NCBI RefSeq assembly: GCF_900100005.1
Contig: NZ_FNEB01000001.1
Span: 868,001-932,000 of the forward strand
Source of the DNA: Lutimaribacter saemankumensis
GTDB lineage: Bacteria; Pseudomonadota; Alphaproteobacteria; Rhodobacterales; Rhodobacteraceae
DNA: 64,000 nucleotides
Reading direction: 5' to 3'
Positions 62,739-64,000 of this stretch are shown here, piece after piece. The position numbers were made by a program, and so were the translations under genes. The notes under the pieces were generated by a model that was not told the DNA's origin, did no database searches, and saw only the letters and a list, made by a program, of their open reading frames with translations. Every line of letters starts with the position of its first letter. The stretch's first letter is position 1.

Positions 62739-62836
62739 CGGCCCCGTGCGGGGCCGCGAAAGGAGGGGGGCTGTCTGCCCCCCTCTTGGCGTTTCACGCC
62801 AATTCACCCCCCGAGGATATTTCCCGAAAGAGAAAA
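62739..62836 (+). repeat. Rhodobacterales-type intergenic repeat, copy 3
   Basis: Hairpins (GCGGCCCC/GGGGCCGC and GGGGGGCTGTCTGCCCCCC) are followed by a GGCGT/ACGCC pair, then CCCCCGAGGATATTTCCCGA and AAGAGAAAAC. The final core is nearly the same as copy 1. It lies just after valS. Confidence 0.72.
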
Positions 62837-62910
62837 CACCGCGGATGCCGGCGCAATCGGACGTTCCGCAAGACTGGCCACTGCGGTATCGTCATCGCGG
62901 AGGCATCGCG

Positions 62911-63240
62911 ATGGACCGGTTGCGACAGATGATCGAACGCCAGATCCTGAAGGCGCTGGCCGAAGGCAAGCTTCAGGGGCTTGAAGGCGAGGGCAAACCG
63001 CTGCCCGACCGGTCGGGCGAAGCATTCGTCGATCCGGCCGAAGCCGCAGGATACCGCATGATGGCCGAGGCCGGCGCCCTGCCCGAGGAGTTTCGGCTGA
63101 AGGCCGAACTGGACGCCGCGCGCAAGCTTTATGCCGAACGCGACGACCCGGAAGAAAAGCGCCAGTTGATGGCGCTGATCGCCGATTTGCAGATGCGCCA
63201 TGAAATCGCCCGCGAGGCACGGCGCAAGTTCATGCGCTGA
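62911..63240 (+). CDS. DUF1992 (DnaJ-homologue-like) protein
   Basis: The 109-residue product has the DUF1992 pattern MIERQILKALAEGKLQGLEG, then GEGKPLPDR and PEEFRLKAELDAARKLYAER. It resembles the C-terminal half of mitochondrial DNAJC28-like proteins, function unknown. The ATG at 62911 is chosen over upstream in-frame codons because it gives the family N-terminus MDRLRQMIERQ. It is downstream of valS and the repeat, and convergent with the crotonase gene. Confidence 0.83.
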   Translation: MDRLRQMIERQILKALAEGKLQGLEGEGKPLPDRSGEAFVDPAEAAGYRMMAEAGALPEEFRLKAELDAARKLYAERDDPEEKRQLMALIADLQMRHEIAREARRKFMR

Positions 63241-63244
63241 ACGT

Positions 63245-64000
63245 TCAGAATTTCGGGGGGCGCCCTGCCATGTTGGCGGCGATGATTTCCAACTGGTGCG
63301 GTTTGCCGATCAGCCCGACCTGTTCGCGGCTTTCCTCGTAAAGCACGGTCTTTTCATCCGCGCCGCTTTCGGCCACGGCAATCAGGCGCTTGGCCGCGCG
63401 CGTCCCCGAGGGCGACTTGCCCGCGATGACCTGCGCCAGTGCCTGCGCGGCGGCCAGCGGATCATCGGACAGTTCGGTCACCAACCCCCATTCGACGCCC
63501 TTGCGCGCCAGCACCGGTTCGGCCGTATAGGTCATGCGGCGCAGCACGTCCGAGCGCACGAGCTTGGGCAGGATGACCATGCCGCCCATATCCGGCACGA
63601 GGCCCCATTTCGCCTCCATGATCGCCAGCTTCGTGTCGGGATGCGCGATGCGGATATCGGCCCCGAGCGCCAGCTGGAACCCGGCGCCGAAGGCCACGCC
63701 GTGCAGCGCCGCGACGACCGGAACCGGCACCTTGCGCCAGACCATCGCCACCTCCTGCATGAGGTTGCTGTCGCCATGCGTGCGCGGCATGATCCGGTCA
63801 TGCGGATCCTGGGCGGCGAATTTCGCAAAGCTTGCCACGTCCAGCCCGGCGCAAAACCCCTTTCCCTCGCCCGACAGGACGACGGCGCGGATATCCTCGT
63901 TCCCGATCAGCGCGGTGCCCGCTTCGACGATGGCCTCGGCCATGTCGGGATCGACGGCGTTCATCTTGTCGCCGCGTGTCAGGGTGACATGGGCGATATG
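63245..64000 (-). CDS. Enoyl-CoA hydratase/isomerase family protein (N-terminus cut)
   Basis: The frame is open to the window edge, so the gene starts beyond 64000; 251 residues are visible. It has the crotonase fold with the oxyanion-hole segments VLSGEGKGFCAGLDV and PVVAALHGVAFGAGFQLALGADIRIA, and the catalytic-region stretch DTKLAIMEAKWGLVPDMGGM. The visible N-terminal end (HIAHVTLTRGDKMNAVDPDM) is typical of this family. An ATG at 63964 would cut this conserved start, so I do not use it. It may act in acyl-CoA catabolism; the reaction is not determined. Confidence 0.87.
   Translation of the reverse strand, partial: HIAHVTLTRGDKMNAVDPDMAEAIVEAGTALIGNEDIRAVVLSGEGKGFCAGLDVASFAKFAAQDPHDRIMPRTHGDSNLMQEVAMVWRKVPVPVVAALHGVAFGAGFQLALGADIRIAHPDTKLAIMEAKWGLVPDMGGMVILPKLVRSDVLRRMTYTAEPVLARKGVEWGLVTELSDDPLAAAQALAQVIAGKSPSGTRAAKRLIAVAESGADEKTVLYEESREQVGLIGKPHQLEIIAANMAGRPPKF

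Noticed and set aside
63965-64000. A start codon at 63964 for the crotonase gene
   Set aside because: The in-frame residues beyond it (HIAHVTLTRGDK) are the typical crotonase N-terminus, so the gene continues past the window.

Overview
The window is a dense, high-GC bacterial chromosome segment, almost certainly from an alphaproteobacterium of the Rhodobacterales (Roseobacter-type). The pointers are a SAM-II riboswitch in front of metZ, an alphaproteobacterial LexA box of the form GAAC-N7-GAAC, an uninterrupted (non-pyrrolysine) MttB homologue, a PleD-type response regulator, CobS/CobT cobaltochelatase genes, FolE2, DUF3572, DUF1127 and DUF1992 proteins, a carnitine-degradation operon, and copies of an intergenic repeat ending in a GGATATTT-like core. 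I see no prophage, insertion sequence, integrase or CRISPR array.

Layout. 1-5049: end of a secreted ankyrin protein coupled to a glutamate dehydrogenase, then a lower-GC vWA/TadG-like gene and two TadE-like pseudopilins. 5046-7762: small membrane protein, a cytoplasmic reductive-dehalogenase-like Fe-S protein, a TetR regulator with a palindromic operator, a small lipoprotein. 7872-12073: hom, glpX, recJ and tRNA-Glu. 12180-13756: a diguanylate cyclase coupled to an H-NOX-like sensor that lacks the heme-binding residues. 13848-18519: MttB homologue, HAD phosphatase, MarR, DUF3572 and PleD. 18516-20591: an ECF sigma factor with a one-helix membrane protein and a CnrX/Spy-like periplasmic protein, plus a four-EF-hand protein upstream. 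20813-24778: DUF983, NUDIX, an EamA exporter, a desaturase and an XRE regulator. 24786-29276: carnitine operon (BKACE, lipoprotein, carnitine dehydrogenase-thioesterase fusion), an aldo/keto reductase and a DsrE-like protein. 29351-31284: an SOS-boxed, probably leaderless ImuA-like gene and an MFS transporter. 31375-44296: metG, trkH, DUF1127, a histone-H1-like-tailed protein, folE2, metZ with SAM-II riboswitch and terminator, a hydrolase, a GST, yciB, an EamA exporter, ftsY and a YhhN protein. 44424-48181: AlkB-type hydroxylase coupled to a hot-dog thioesterase, DUF4177, a J-domain protein and msrB. 48351-50233: fasciclin protein plus an RskA/SigK pair. 50382-53370: cobS and cobT. 53515-64000: aminopeptidase P, DUF427, NYN nuclease, ClC channel, FAD-linked dehydrogenase, valS, DUF1992, and an enoyl-CoA hydratase cut by the window end.

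How the genes work together. Most of the window is housekeeping (aminoacyl-tRNA synthetases, recJ, ftsY, hom/metZ methionine supply, cobalamin cobalt insertion) interleaved with signalling modules and with catabolism of methylated amines and fatty compounds. Two separate cyclic-di-GMP synthases and two separate ECF sigma/anti-sigma type modules lie within 50 kb. The most unusual items are the heme-less H-NOX/HNOBA-GGDEF pair, the LexA-controlled orphan ImuA-like gene, the CnrYXH-like sigma module next to an EF-hand protein, and the reductive-dehalogenase-like protein without an export signal. All start sites and functions are inferred from the sequence alone.
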